Notes: a model not told the origin generated them from the letters alone. A stretch of DNA of 24,853 bases from an uncultured Rhodospirillaceae bacterium (GCA_900550445.1 URSF01000032.1:1-24853); one strand, 5' to 3'. Shown: positions 6,922 to 15,506, counted from the stretch's first letter. Numbers and translations: made by a program.

Positions 6922-9231
6922 ATGACCAAAAAAATGCTCATAGACGCTACTCATTCCGAAGAAATGAGAGTCGTAATCGTCGACGGAACCCGTTTAGATG
7001 AACTGGATATCGAAACATCAACCAAAAAACAGTTAAAAGGAAACATTTACTTAGCCAAAGTCGCCAGGGTTGAACCGTCCCTGCAGGCCGCTTTTGTGGA
7101 TTACGGCGGCAATCGGCACGGTTTTCTGGCGTTTAACGAAATCCACCCCGATTATTATCAGATTCCCGTCGCGGACCGCGAAGCTTTGAAAGAAGCTTTG
7201 ATGGAAGAAGAAAACGACGATGACGACGATGAAGATAAATCACACGGCAAAGACCGCCGTCGGGGACAGCCGGAAAAAACGGAAAATGCCGAAAATCTGC
7301 CGTTGAACGGCGAACAGGCTCCTCATCAGGAAGATCAGGAAAACGATGAATCGGCGGAACAGATCGTTGAAACGGTCAGCGAAAACGAAAATGACGAAGT
7401 CATGGATCGCAGCCGTTACCGTCAGATTAAAAAATATAAAATTCAGGAAGTCATTCACCGCGGTCAGGTTTTGCTGGTTCAGGTCACCAAAGAAGAACGC
7501 GGCAACAAAGGCGCGGCGCTGACGACGTATTTGTCTTTGGCCGGCCGGTACTGCGTTTTGATGCCGAACAATTCCCGCGGCGGCGGCGTATCGCGTAAAA
7601 TTACGAATGCGGCGGACAGAAAACGATTGAAAACGATCGTATCAAAGCTGCCTTTGCCGACGGGTATGTCCGTTATTGTCAGGACGGCCGGAAAAGAACG
7701 CACCAGTTTGGAAATCAAGCGCGATTATGAATACCTGATTAAAACATGGGTTCAGATCCGCGACAAAACGATGGAATCTTCGGCGCCGGCACTGATTCAC
7801 GAAGAAGGCAACCTGATTAAACGGGCGCTGCGCGACATGTATACGCGCGATATTTCCGAAGTGTTGATCGAAGGGGAAGCCGAATACCGCATGGCAAAGG
7901 ATTTTATGAAAATCCTGACGCCCAGCCATGCCAAAAAGATAAAACAGTATAAAGACGATTCGATTCCGTTGTTTTTCCGTTATCAGGTGGAAGCCCAGCT
8001 GGAATCGATGCACAGCAATATCGTTCAGTTAAAATCGGGCGCTTATCTGGTTATGGATCAGACCGAAGCTCTGGTCGCGATTGACGTCAACTCCGGGCGG
8101 GCGACCAAAGAACGTAATATTGAAGAAACGGCTTTGAAAACGAATTTGGAAGCCGCCGATGAAATCGCGCGTCAGCTGCGCCTGCGGGATATGGCCGGTT
8201 TGGTCGTCATTGACTTTATCGACATGGAAGAACCGCGCAACAACCATGCGGTCGAACGCCGTATGAAAGAGGCGCTGAAACGTGACAGGGCGCGGGTTCA
8301 GATGGGACGGATCACCGGATTCGGTTTAATGGAACTGTCGCGCCAGAGATTACATTCCAGTTTTATTGAAACCAGTTATTCACCTTGTCCGTACTGCAAA
8401 GGAAAAGGGGTAATCCGTTCGACGGAATCCGTTTCAATTCATACGTTGCACGTTTTGGAAGAAGAAAGTCTGAAACGCCGTTTCAGCGAACTGCGTATGA
8501 CGGTTCCTCCGGCAACGGCTCTGTATGTTTTGAATCACAAACGTGATGATCTGCATAAAATCGAAACGGAATATAATGTTAAAATCTTTCTGGAAGCGGA
8601 CGATTCCCTTTTGTTCCCGACGGATTACCGGATAGAACGCGTTGTCCGCGTTGAAACGGACGCCGCTGCGCCGTCGGAAACGGAAGAACCGGAACAAACC
8701 GCGGAAGATCAACCGGAAGAACTGCCGTCCGTTCAGGAACGTCCGCCGCGCGAACGCCGCCGTCGGCGCCGCCGCGGCAGAAACGAACAGTCCCGCGACA
8801 ATCATGAACAAAAAGCCGAAGAAACACCTGAAGTTCAGGAAGAGCAGGCAGAACAGGCCGAATTTGAAGGCGATGAAGTCATTCAGGCAGATGCCGTTTT
8901 TGAAGAAGGACTGAAATCCGCCAGAAAATCAGAAGAACAGCCGGAAGATCATCGGGAAGAAAAGAACGGGGATAATGCAAAACGCCGCCGCGGTCATTTC
9001 TTGCGCCGGGGACGGCGGTTCCATTCCAACCGCCGCCGCGGTGAAGGCGAGGCCGAAAACAAACCTGCGGAAAATGAATCGCAGGAACCGATTGCTCTGC
9101 CGGCTCCTCCGCCGCAGCAGGCTCTGCCGGCGCCTGATTCCGAAAAGGACGAAAAACCGGCCAAAAAACCGCGGCGCAGATACCCTAACCGCCGCCGCAA
9201 GGTTCCGACGCCGGAAACCGCTGCCGAATAA
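6922..9231 (+). CDS. rne: Ribonuclease E
   Basis: This endoribonuclease starts mRNA decay and matures rRNA and tRNA, and scaffolds the degradosome. The protein has 769 residues. It opens MTKKMLIDATHSEE. The S1 RNA-binding domain (about 35-215) is split by an acidic, low-complexity insert (about 95-165) common in alphaproteobacterial forms. The metal-binding catalytic aspartates correspond to Asp388 in VAIDVNSGR and Asp431 in VVIDFIDM. The zinc-link is CPYC (Cys489, Cys492), which joins dimers. From about residue 590 the protein is a disordered tail of Glu/Gln-rich stretches and several Arg blocks (RRRRRRRG type), the likely RNA- and partner-binding region. The start fits family N termini; GGAG lies 11 bases before it. 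It is monocistronic, with a terminator directly after. Confidence 0.96.
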   Translation: MTKKMLIDATHSEEMRVVIVDGTRLDELDIETSTKKQLKGNIYLAKVARVEPSLQAAFVDYGGNRHGFLAFNEIHPDYYQIPVADREALKEALMEEENDDDDDEDKSHGKDRRRGQPEKTENAENLPLNGEQAPHQEDQENDESAEQIVETVSENENDEVMDRSRYRQIKKYKIQEVIHRGQVLLVQVTKEERGNKGAALTTYLSLAGRYCVLMPNNSRGGGVSRKITNAADRKRLKTIVSKLPLPTGMSVIVRTAGKERTSLEIKRDYEYLIKTWVQIRDKTMESSAPALIHEEGNLIKRALRDMYTRDISEVLIEGEAEYRMAKDFMKILTPSHAKKIKQYKDDSIPLFFRYQVEAQLESMHSNIVQLKSGAYLVMDQTEALVAIDVNSGRATKERNIEETALKTNLEAADEIARQLRLRDMAGLVVIDFIDMEEPRNNHAVERRMKEALKRDRARVQMGRITGFGLMELSRQRLHSSFIETSYSPCPYCKGKGVIRSTESVSIHTLHVLEEESLKRRFSELRMTVPPATALYVLNHKRDDLHKIETEYNVKIFLEADDSLLFPTDYRIERVVRVETDAAAPSETEEPEQTAEDQPEELPSVQERPPRERRRRRRRGRNEQSRDNHEQKAEETPEVQEEQAEQAEFEGDEVIQADAVFEEGLKSARKSEEQPEDHREEKNGDNAKRRRGHFLRRGRRFHSNRRRGEGEAENKPAENESQEPIALPAPPPQQALPAPDSEKDEKPAKKPRRRYPNRRRKVPTPETAAE

Positions 9232-9244
9232 CGGTTGAAAAATA

Positions 9245-9287
9245 AAAAAAAGGGAATGTCGGCTTTGTCCGTCATTCCTTTTTTTAA
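9245..9287 (+). terminator. Rho-independent terminator of rne
   Basis: GGAATG (9253-9258) pairs with CATTCC (9273-9278), extended by the A-tract pairing with the T-tract (9279-9285). It lies 14 bases after the rne stop codon. Confidence 0.85.
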
Positions 9288-9357
9288 ATTAAATTTGGTT
9301 GTATAAAAGAAAACAAGGCGTTACACTTTGCCATGGAGTTTCATGGAGGAGTTGCTT

Positions 9358-9702
9358 ATGCCGTTTTTAATGATTAAAACCAATCTTGATTTGGAAAAAA
9401 CAACAATTTTGGCTTTGTTAAATCATGCTTCCCGCGTTGTTGCCGAAACGATCGGCAAACCGGAAAGCTATGTGATGGTCAATGTCTGCGCCAATGAACA
9501 TATGCTGTTTGCCGCGACGACAATGCCGACCGTGTATATGGAAATGAAAAGCGTCGGTATGACCAAAGAACAGGTGCCTCTGTTGTCGGACGCGCTGACA
9601 AAAATGGTTGAATCCCGTTTAAAAGTACCGGGCAACCGCGTCTATATTGAATTTGCGTCCGTTCCGGGCATTTTGTGGGGCTATAACGGTTCGACATTCT
9701 GA
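9358..9702 (+). CDS. Macrophage migration inhibitory factor-like tautomerase
   Basis: The protein has 114 residues, the size of animal MIF, and matches it along its length: MPFLMIKTNLD at the start, TIGKPESYVMV in the middle, NRVYIEF and the closing GYNGSTF. The family forms trimers and tautomerises phenylpyruvate-like keto/enol substrates using the N-terminal proline, which is present as residue 2 and would be exposed after Met removal. The Lys of the GKP motif (MIF Lys32) and the Tyr of RVYI (MIF Tyr95) are kept. MIF Asn97 is Glu here, and the CxxC redox motif of MIF is absent (TVYM). GGAGGA at 9345-9350 sets the start; earlier in-frame codons would remove the catalytic N-terminal proline. 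There is no signal peptide. A lipoprotein gene follows after 28 bases. Confidence 0.9.
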   Translation: MPFLMIKTNLDLEKTTILALLNHASRVVAETIGKPESYVMVNVCANEHMLFAATTMPTVYMEMKSVGMTKEQVPLLSDALTKMVESRLKVPGNRVYIEFASVPGILWGYNGSTF

Positions 9703-9730
9703 TTTCCGGCAGTCGGAAGGGGGAGAAACA

Positions 9731-10297
9731 ATGAAACGTTTTTTTAAAACAGGATTGTCGGCGATCGCGACATTGTTTCTTTTTTCCTGTGTCAGCACGC
9801 AGACGATTAATGCGAAGCGGGGCGGCATTATTAAAACGGACGCAGATCTGCGCCGCGAAGACGTCGCCAACTATATGACTTACCTGCGTTTGAAAAAAGG
9901 AGCGGGGCCTCTGGATCAGGATTATATTTTGCTGTCCTATCGCGTTATCAGAGATATGGTACAGTCCGATCTGTTTCAAAACAAACCCGAACGTGTCAAA
10001 ATCGCTTTGCGCGATGTTTTGAACTATCACCCGACGGCGCAGGTGCGGCCGGCTATCGTTCACGAAGCCGTTGAACATGAATTGATGAATACGGAATCTT
10101 TGTGGGTGACGGACGGATCAATCGTATATGATTATGTGCTGGACGTTGAATTGGGGGAAATTCCCGTCAAAAACGACGACCGGTCCGAAAACAGGGCGTT
10201 AAGCGTTATGCTGATTTTATCCGACGTCAAAGGTGAACAGGTCGGCGAGTGGTTCGGTTTTCTGAAACGCGAAAAAGGCGGCATTTCCTGGTATTAA
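9731..10297 (+). CDS. Predicted lipoprotein, possibly LpoB/CsgG-like
   Basis: The protein has 188 residues with a type II signal peptide ending LFLFSC (lipidation at Cys20), and an AGGGGGAG ribosome-binding site before the ATG. The mature part has the pattern SYRVIRDMVQSDLF, then KPERVKIALRDVLNYH, then a helix-rich segment with VEHELMNTESLWVTDG, then two strands (YDYVLDVELG; ALSVMLILSDVKGEQVGEW). That layout recalls LpoB, the outer-membrane lipoprotein that activates a class A PBP, where a mixed alpha/beta domain follows a disordered linker. The resemblance is judged by eye only, and the linker is short here. It shares a transcript with the MIF-like gene and overlaps the convergent gene's stop by four bases. 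Confidence 0.8.
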   Translation: MKRFFKTGLSAIATLFLFSCVSTQTINAKRGGIIKTDADLRREDVANYMTYLRLKKGAGPLDQDYILLSYRVIRDMVQSDLFQNKPERVKIALRDVLNYHPTAQVRPAIVHEAVEHELMNTESLWVTDGSIVYDYVLDVELGEIPVKNDDRSENRALSVMLILSDVKGEQVGEWFGFLKREKGGISWY

Positions 10298-11106
10298 GCG
10301 GATTCTTCGCCGGCCGGTATTTCTTGGTTGGCAAAAACAGGCGCTTTTTCTTCCGTTTCCCGGTCGGCGGGGTTAATATAAAAGCGGATTTTTCTTAAAA
10401 TATCGGCAATTTTAACGGTTCTTTGAGCGGTAGATTCGTCAATGCCCGCGGATTCCAGCTGCGTTTGAAATAAAAAATCGTCCGTCGTTTGTTCTGTAAA
10501 ATACTTTTCGATCTGCGTCATTTGTTCTTTTGTTAAAGAATATTTTTTCTGTAAGTAATGCAGCATGTATTTTTGGGCTGCAGCGGTCATTTTCTTTAAT
10601 GCCTGCTTTGTTTCCGGCTGCAGCGGCCGGTCGGGGAAAAAGACGCAGATCGTTTCAATAATTTTCCAGCAGGTTTGCAGGTATGACAGCAAATTCGGCT
10701 TGTCTGCCGTCGGATTTTGTTTTTTTTCGTTAAAACGGGCAGGAAATTCCTTTGCCATGACGGTAATTGCCGCGTCGTCAAAAGCCGTATAAAAATTCTG
10801 CATGTCGTTCAGGGTTTGTTTGGCTTTGTTTGCGGCGGCGGTATATTCTGTTTCTTTGTCCCGGGGCGGCGGGTTGCGATGGGACAATTCTTTGAAACCT
10901 TCGATAATATCGCGCATTTTTATCAAAAGCAGACACAAAACGCCGACCAGCCCCGTATATAAAACTTCCCGTCCGAACAGCGCCAACAGAAAAGTCAGCA
11001 AAAAGACCAGCAGCGCAAAAAAATAAGCCAGGCTGTGTTCGGTTTCGCGGATAAATTCTTCCAGCAGAGAAACAAATATAAATTTGGGGCGGTCAATATC
11101 GTACAT
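10294..11106 (-). CDS. Two-TM membrane protein of unknown function
   Basis: The protein has 270 residues. Two hydrophobic segments close to the N terminus (about 25-45 and 49-64) are joined by a tight turn, GREVLYTG, followed by a long, mostly helical, charged, presumably cytoplasmic region with no catalytic motif I recognise. The start ATG is preceded by AAGGATT with good spacing. It is transcribed alone: the phosphatase gene is divergent, and the preceding lipoprotein gene is convergent with a TTAA stop overlap. I do not recognise the family and assign no function. Confidence 0.8.
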   Translation of the reverse strand: MYDIDRPKFIFVSLLEEFIRETEHSLAYFFALLVFLLTFLLALFGREVLYTGLVGVLCLLLIKMRDIIEGFKELSHRNPPPRDKETEYTAAANKAKQTLNDMQNFYTAFDDAAITVMAKEFPARFNEKKQNPTADKPNLLSYLQTCWKIIETICVFFPDRPLQPETKQALKKMTAAAQKYMLHYLQKKYSLTKEQMTQIEKYFTEQTTDDFLFQTQLESAGIDESTAQRTVKIADILRKIRFYINPADRETEEKAPVFANQEIPAGEESA

Positions 11107-11246
11107 GGCTGAATCCTTAATTTAAAAACGCGAATTGTAGAATATCACGGCAAAATCATGAAATAACGACGGCTTTCAGATTATAACCGTTGGATTGCGG
11201 TGAAAAATCGAATATCCTTTAAAAAAAAGAAATAAAGGACAAGACG

Positions 11247-11825
11247 GTGAAAAAAGAATTTTACGTTTTCCGCCACGGCCAGACGGACATGAATCTGGCC
11301 GGCCGCTGGCAGGGCAGCGGTATAGACGTACCGTTGAACGAAACGGGATTGCAGCAGGCGCGCCAACTGGCGGAAGAATTACGCTTTTCCGGAATTCAGG
11401 CGGTTTTTTCTTCTCCGTTGAAAAGGGCGGTGCAGACCGCTGAAATCGTAGCGGAATCTTTACGCGCGCCGTTAAAAATCGAAGACGGGTTGATAGAAGG
11501 CTGTTTCGGCGCGGCCGAAGGAAAAACAAAGCAGGAAATTCACACCTTGTTTCCCGATATCGCGCCGGCCTGGCACAGTCTGGAAGAAGAATATATGGAC
11601 GTCTGTTTTGAAGGCGGAGAAACAAAACGTCAGATCCAGCAGAGGATTCTGCGCACATTAAAAAAGATTGCCGCTGAAAACGATTACGGAATCATAGGCA
11701 TATCCGCTCACAGCGCCGTTGTACGCTGCTTTGTTCTGCTGTTTGGCCTGAAACTTTATTCCGTTCCGCACGGCCGTCCGTTTCATCTGTGTTTTGAAGA
11801 TGACAGTTTTGAATTGACGGAATAA
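11247..11825 (+). CDS. Histidine phosphatase (phosphoglycerate mutase-like)
   Basis: The protein has 192 residues of the branch-1 histidine phosphatase family. The catalytic RHG motif is in VFRHGQTDMN (His10 is the phosphorylated residue), the second catalytic His is His155 in GISAHSAVVR, an Arg pocket residue is Arg60 in SSPLKRAVQTA, and the acid is probably Glu84 in LIEGCFG. These features fit small-molecule phosphatases of the GpmB/CobC group rather than true glycolytic mutases; no cobalamin genes are near. The start codon is GTG, set by AAAGGA seven bases upstream. It ends 35 bases from the stop of hppA, and the two share a terminator. Confidence 0.9.
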   Translation: MKKEFYVFRHGQTDMNLAGRWQGSGIDVPLNETGLQQARQLAEELRFSGIQAVFSSPLKRAVQTAEIVAESLRAPLKIEDGLIEGCFGAAEGKTKQEIHTLFPDIAPAWHSLEEEYMDVCFEGGETKRQIQQRILRTLKKIAAENDYGIIGISAHSAVVRCFVLLFGLKLYSVPHGRPFHLCFEDDSFELTE

Positions 11826-11853
11826 AAAAGCCTTCCTGGCGGAAGGCTTTTTA
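11824..11853. terminator. Bidirectional terminator between phosphatase gene and hppA
   Basis: GCCTTCC (11830-11836) and GGAAGGC (11841-11847) form a perfect 7-bp stem with a TGGC loop, flanked by an A-run on the left and a T-run on the right. It can serve both converging transcripts. Confidence 0.92.
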
Positions 11854-11859
11854 CTTTGG

Positions 11860-14265
11860 TTAATTATTCAAGTCTACCGGAATTCGCATGCCGTAGAATG
11901 ACCGGATTGTAAAATACATCGCGGCGATCAGCAGCACGCCGCCGATCCATATCGCCGTTTCCTGAGAAGACACGGCTATTTCCACAGCCAGCAATCCGAA
12001 TAACGTCGTAAATTTAATAATCGGATTCAAAGCGACCGAAGACGTATCCTTAAACGGGTCGCCGACGGTATCCCCGACAACCGTCGAAGCGTGCAGCTCT
12101 GTTCCTTTTTCATGCATATCGACTTCGACCAATTTTTTGGCGTTGTCCCATGCGCCGCCGGCGTTGGCCATAAAAATTGCCTGATATAAGCCGAAAATCG
12201 CGATTGAAATCAGATAGCTGGCAAAAAATGTCGGATCAAAACAGGCAAACGCCAGTGTGAAGGAAAACAGCGCGCCGAAAATATTGACCATGCCGTTTTG
12301 CGCATAAGTCGTGCAGATCCGGACAACGGCTTTAGAGTCTTTCACCGACGCTTTTTCCGTGTTTTCCAGATGAATGTTTTCCTTGATATATTCAACGGCA
12401 CGATAGGCGCCGGCCGTGACGGCCTGAATCGACGCGCCGCAGAACCAGTAAATAATGGCCCCGCCGGCGACCAGACCGATCAAAACGCGCGGATCCAGCA
12501 GGCTGAGTTGCAGATTTAACATTAAAATGATCGAAAAGATCATTGTCGTCGCCCCCATGACGGCGGTGCCGATCAAAACGGGTTTGGCTGTCGCTTTAAA
12601 GGTGTTTCCGGCAGAATCGTTTTCTTCCAGATAAAATTTACCTTTTTCAAAGTCGGGATCAAAACCGTAAGTGTTTTTGATTTCTTCGGCGATTCCCGGA
12701 ATCTGTTCAATCTGCGACAATTCAAACACCGATTGCGCATTGTCGGTCACCGGCCCGTAGCTGTCGACGGCAATCGTCACCGGCCCCATGCTGAGCATGC
12801 CGAACGCTACCAGCCCGAACGCAAAGATAGACGGGAAGATCATGATTTCTTCCAGCCCGTGAGAAGCCGTCCAGTACGCGGCAAGCATCAAGGCCGTAAA
12901 AGTCATGCCTTTCCAGAACGCGCTGAAATTCCCCGCGACCAGACCGGACAAAATCGACAGCGACGCTCCGCCTTCTCGGCCGGCGTTAACGACTTCGCGG
13001 ACGTGTTGGGATCCCGAAGAGGTAAAGACTTTGGTCAGCTCCGGAATTAATGCCGCCGACAAAGTGCCGCAGCTGATGATCGTAGACAGCTTGTACCACA
13101 ATCCGTTGCCGTATTCCGACAATAACAAAAAGCTGACGCCGTAGGTTACGCCGATAGACAGCAGGGAACTCAGCCAGACCAGCAAGGTCAGAGGCAGTTC
13201 AAAATTGAATTTTTTGCCCATAAAGAACTTATAGACTTTCATATTCAGCAGATAAGCCATAATTGACGTGATAATCATCAAAATCCGCATGGTGAAAATC
13301 CATACGATCAAGGTGGCCTGTACGGACAAACCGCCCGGAGTCAAAGTCGTTGAACCGTCCGGATTCAGCGTCATGCCGACTGCCAGAACGATGAACGTAA
13401 TCAAAGCCACGCCGGTAACGCCGTATGTTTCAAATCCGTCTGCCGTCGGCCCGACGGAATCTCCCGCGTTGTCGCCCGTGCAGTCTGCCGTGACGCCGGG
13501 ATTGCGGGCGTCGTCTTCTTTGATGTTAAAAAAGATTTTCATTAAATCCGAACCGATGTCGGCGATTTTTGTAAAAATACCGCCGCAGATGCGCAGAACG
13601 GAAGCGCCCAAAGATTCGCCGATGGCAAATCCGATAAAGCAGGAACCGGCGTCTTCGGGAGAAACGTATAATAAGATCACCAGCATTAAAACCAGTTCGA
13701 CACAAATCAGCAAAACGCCGATCGACATGCCGGAACGCAGCGGCAGCGCCATTACATCGTCCGGTTTCGCCCGCAGCGCCGCAAATGCCGTGCGGCAGTT
13801 TGCATAGTTGTTAATAATAATGCCGAACCAGGCGACGCCGACGGATCCCGCTATGCCCAGCAAAGACCACATGAAAATAACGCCGACGCGGATCAGGGGA
13901 AAATCCCGTAAAATATAAAAGTAATAAAACAGACAGGCGCCGATAATAATTTCCAGCAGACATAACAATTTGATCTGTTGAAACAGATAAGTGTCGCAGG
14001 TTTTATGAATCAGAATCGATACGTCTTCCATTGTTTTATGGACAGGCAGTTTTTTAATGCGCACATATTCGCTTAACCCGAAAGCCATACCCAAAAAACA
14101 TACGACCATGCCGATTGACAATAATCCTTTGCCGGTCATGGTCCGGCCGAATAATTCAAAACTGTAAGACAAATCAGGCAAAATCAGATCGGCTTCGCTG
14201 GCCAGAGCGGGACTGCAGGCCAGACAGAAAGCGGATAAAAACAGAAAACGACAGATGTTTTTCAT
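11860..14265 (-). CDS. hppA: Membrane-bound ion-pumping pyrophosphatase, divergent subfamily
   Basis: This integral membrane enzyme couples pyrophosphate hydrolysis to H+ (or Na+) export. At 801 residues with about 16 hydrophobic segments it is longer than the common form of about 700. It starts with a signal-peptide-like stretch (cleavage near residue 22), then a periplasmic-type segment. The PPi site is recognisable as IADIGSD (Asp236, Asp240), EDDARNP, DNAGDSVG and a C-terminal GDTVGDPFKD. The usual GKVE after the first Asp motif is replaced by MKIFF with one residue missing. Before GNTFKA there is an insert of about 15 residues. Lys557 in GNTFK occupies the position where Lys marks potassium-independent enzymes. 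AGAGGA precedes the ATG. The pumped ion cannot be read from the sequence. Confidence 0.95.
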   Translation of the reverse strand: MKNICRFLFLSAFCLACSPALASEADLILPDLSYSFELFGRTMTGKGLLSIGMVVCFLGMAFGLSEYVRIKKLPVHKTMEDVSILIHKTCDTYLFQQIKLLCLLEIIIGACLFYYFYILRDFPLIRVGVIFMWSLLGIAGSVGVAWFGIIINNYANCRTAFAALRAKPDDVMALPLRSGMSIGVLLICVELVLMLVILLYVSPEDAGSCFIGFAIGESLGASVLRICGGIFTKIADIGSDLMKIFFNIKEDDARNPGVTADCTGDNAGDSVGPTADGFETYGVTGVALITFIVLAVGMTLNPDGSTTLTPGGLSVQATLIVWIFTMRILMIITSIMAYLLNMKVYKFFMGKKFNFELPLTLLVWLSSLLSIGVTYGVSFLLLSEYGNGLWYKLSTIISCGTLSAALIPELTKVFTSSGSQHVREVVNAGREGGASLSILSGLVAGNFSAFWKGMTFTALMLAAYWTASHGLEEIMIFPSIFAFGLVAFGMLSMGPVTIAVDSYGPVTDNAQSVFELSQIEQIPGIAEEIKNTYGFDPDFEKGKFYLEENDSAGNTFKATAKPVLIGTAVMGATTMIFSIILMLNLQLSLLDPRVLIGLVAGGAIIYWFCGASIQAVTAGAYRAVEYIKENIHLENTEKASVKDSKAVVRICTTYAQNGMVNIFGALFSFTLAFACFDPTFFASYLISIAIFGLYQAIFMANAGGAWDNAKKLVEVDMHEKGTELHASTVVGDTVGDPFKDTSSVALNPIIKFTTLFGLLAVEIAVSSQETAIWIGGVLLIAAMYFTIRSFYGMRIPVDLNN

Positions 14266-14598
14266 GAAATCCTCTAAAAATAATTACGTCAAGGTATTTA
14301 TACTGATCTTTTCGCTATAAAGAGTCAAATAAAAGTGAAAATTTTTTATTTTGTCTAATCAATCGCCATATCAAAAAGACGATTTTTTTTATACCACAAA
14401 AATTATACAAAAAAGTACATAGTACAATATCCTGTTGTGCCCCTTTAAAATGGTCGGAATATTTGGATTTTTAAAGGAAATTATAAACGAAAAAAGAATT
14501 AGTTCATTTGTCTTAAAGCTTTTAGATATCTATCTTTGTACAATCAATTTTTTTAACGTAAAAGACGAATTAAAATAATATTAGGGAAGGGTAAACAT
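14266..14598. promoter_or_regulatory. AT-rich divergent promoter region between hppA and the response regulator
   Basis: This 333-bp stretch contains no convincing gene. For the regulator, TTGTCT (14508-14513) and TATCTT (14531-14536) are 17 bases apart. For hppA on the other strand, TTGACT (14328-14323) lies 17 bases before CAGTAT and 20 before TATAAA (14302-14297). An 11-bp palindrome, GTAC-ATA-GTAC, is at 14415-14425. The regulator start is preceded by AGGGAAGGG. None of these matches is strong. Confidence 0.4.
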
Positions 14599-15255
14599 AT
14601 GAAAATTTTAGTTGCGGATAATCATACGTTGTTTCGCGAAGGATTCAGCCGTCAATTACAACGTTTTGATGTTTTAACGGAACTTCAGGAAGTTACGGAT
14701 TTCTCTTCTGTTACTGCTTTGGCAGATCAAAAAAAGAATTTTGATTTGATTTTTATTGACCGTGACGTTCTGGGGACGGAATGGAAAGAAAAATTCCAGT
14801 CTTTGCAAATCATCTTCCCTGAAGCTCGTTTGGTTATGATGAGCGAAAGTGAAGATCAAAAAGATATTTTAGACGCCTTTGGTCTGGGGGCCGCCGGTTA
14901 TATTACGAAATTATCGCCGGATTCTTTGATTATCAATGCTCTGCGCCTGATTGTTGACGGTAATTTGTATGTTCCTCCCGCTGTGTTAAAGGGGCTGCAG
15001 AAACGTCCGCGCATGCCCGGGGAAGGGAAAATTTTAACTCATACACTGCCTAACGGCAAAAATCTGACATACCGCCAAAGCGAAGTGCTGCAGCATTTAA
15101 GCAACGGTCTGTCAAACAAACAGATCGCTTATGAAATGAATGTTTCCGAAGCAACGGTAAAGCTGCATATCAACGCTTTGCTGCGTCATCTGCATGTCGA
15201 AAACAGAACAAAAGCCGTCGTTACGGCGCAAAGATTGGGAATTTTGGAACCTTAA
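14599..15255 (+). CDS. Orphan NarL/LuxR-family response regulator
   Basis: The protein has 218 residues. The receiver domain (about 1-120) has the phosphoacceptor Asp54 in FIDRDVLG, Ser82 in LVMMSES and Lys104 in GAAGYITK. The acidic pair at the N terminus, normally Asp-Asp, is Asp7-Asn8 in LVADNHTLFREG, which may weaken Mg2+ binding. A LuxR-type helix-turn-helix (about 156-215) reads LTYRQSEVLQHLSNG then SNKQIAYEMNVSEATVKLH. No histidine kinase gene is adjacent, so the signal and targets are unknown. The coding sequence looks more AT-rich than its neighbours. It has a strong ribosome-binding site and its own terminator, so it is a single-gene transcript. Confidence 0.92.
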   Translation: MKILVADNHTLFREGFSRQLQRFDVLTELQEVTDFSSVTALADQKKNFDLIFIDRDVLGTEWKEKFQSLQIIFPEARLVMMSESEDQKDILDAFGLGAAGYITKLSPDSLIINALRLIVDGNLYVPPAVLKGLQKRPRMPGEGKILTHTLPNGKNLTYRQSEVLQHLSNGLSNKQIAYEMNVSEATVKLHINALLRHLHVENRTKAVVTAQRLGILEP

Positions 15256-15269
15256 AAAACGTGTTGTGT

Positions 15270-15313
15270 TTCCCCGTTTTGGTCTTGTCAGGCTGAAACG
15301 GGGGAATTTTTTT
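15270..15313 (+). terminator. Rho-independent terminator of the response regulator gene
   Basis: TTCCCCGTTT (15270-15279) pairs with AAACGGGG plus GAA (15296-15306, one bulged G), followed by a run of seven T from 15307. Confidence 0.88.
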
Positions 15314-15506
15314 GCAAATTTTACCGAAATTTTTCATCTTTTTGTCTATTTTTTTCGACGGCTTTTTCCGGCTTTTTCCGCCCGTTTTTTGAAGGTGATT
15401 TTTGATAAATTTTCTTCTTTAAAACTTTAGAATAGATTTTTTTAAAATAAGGGTTAAATATACGGAATATTAGACATAATCTTTCATGTAGAAAAGGGCA
15501 TATATA

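Noticed and set aside
14576..14581. TTAACG-17-TAATAT as a promoter for the response regulator
   Set aside because: The start site would fall within the ribosome-binding site, leaving almost no leader; the pair at 14508-14536 is more plausible.
15361..15380. Tandem 10-mer GCTTTTTCCG repeated twice
   Set aside because: Only two copies in a low-complexity T-rich gap; no sign of a repeat array or regulatory role.
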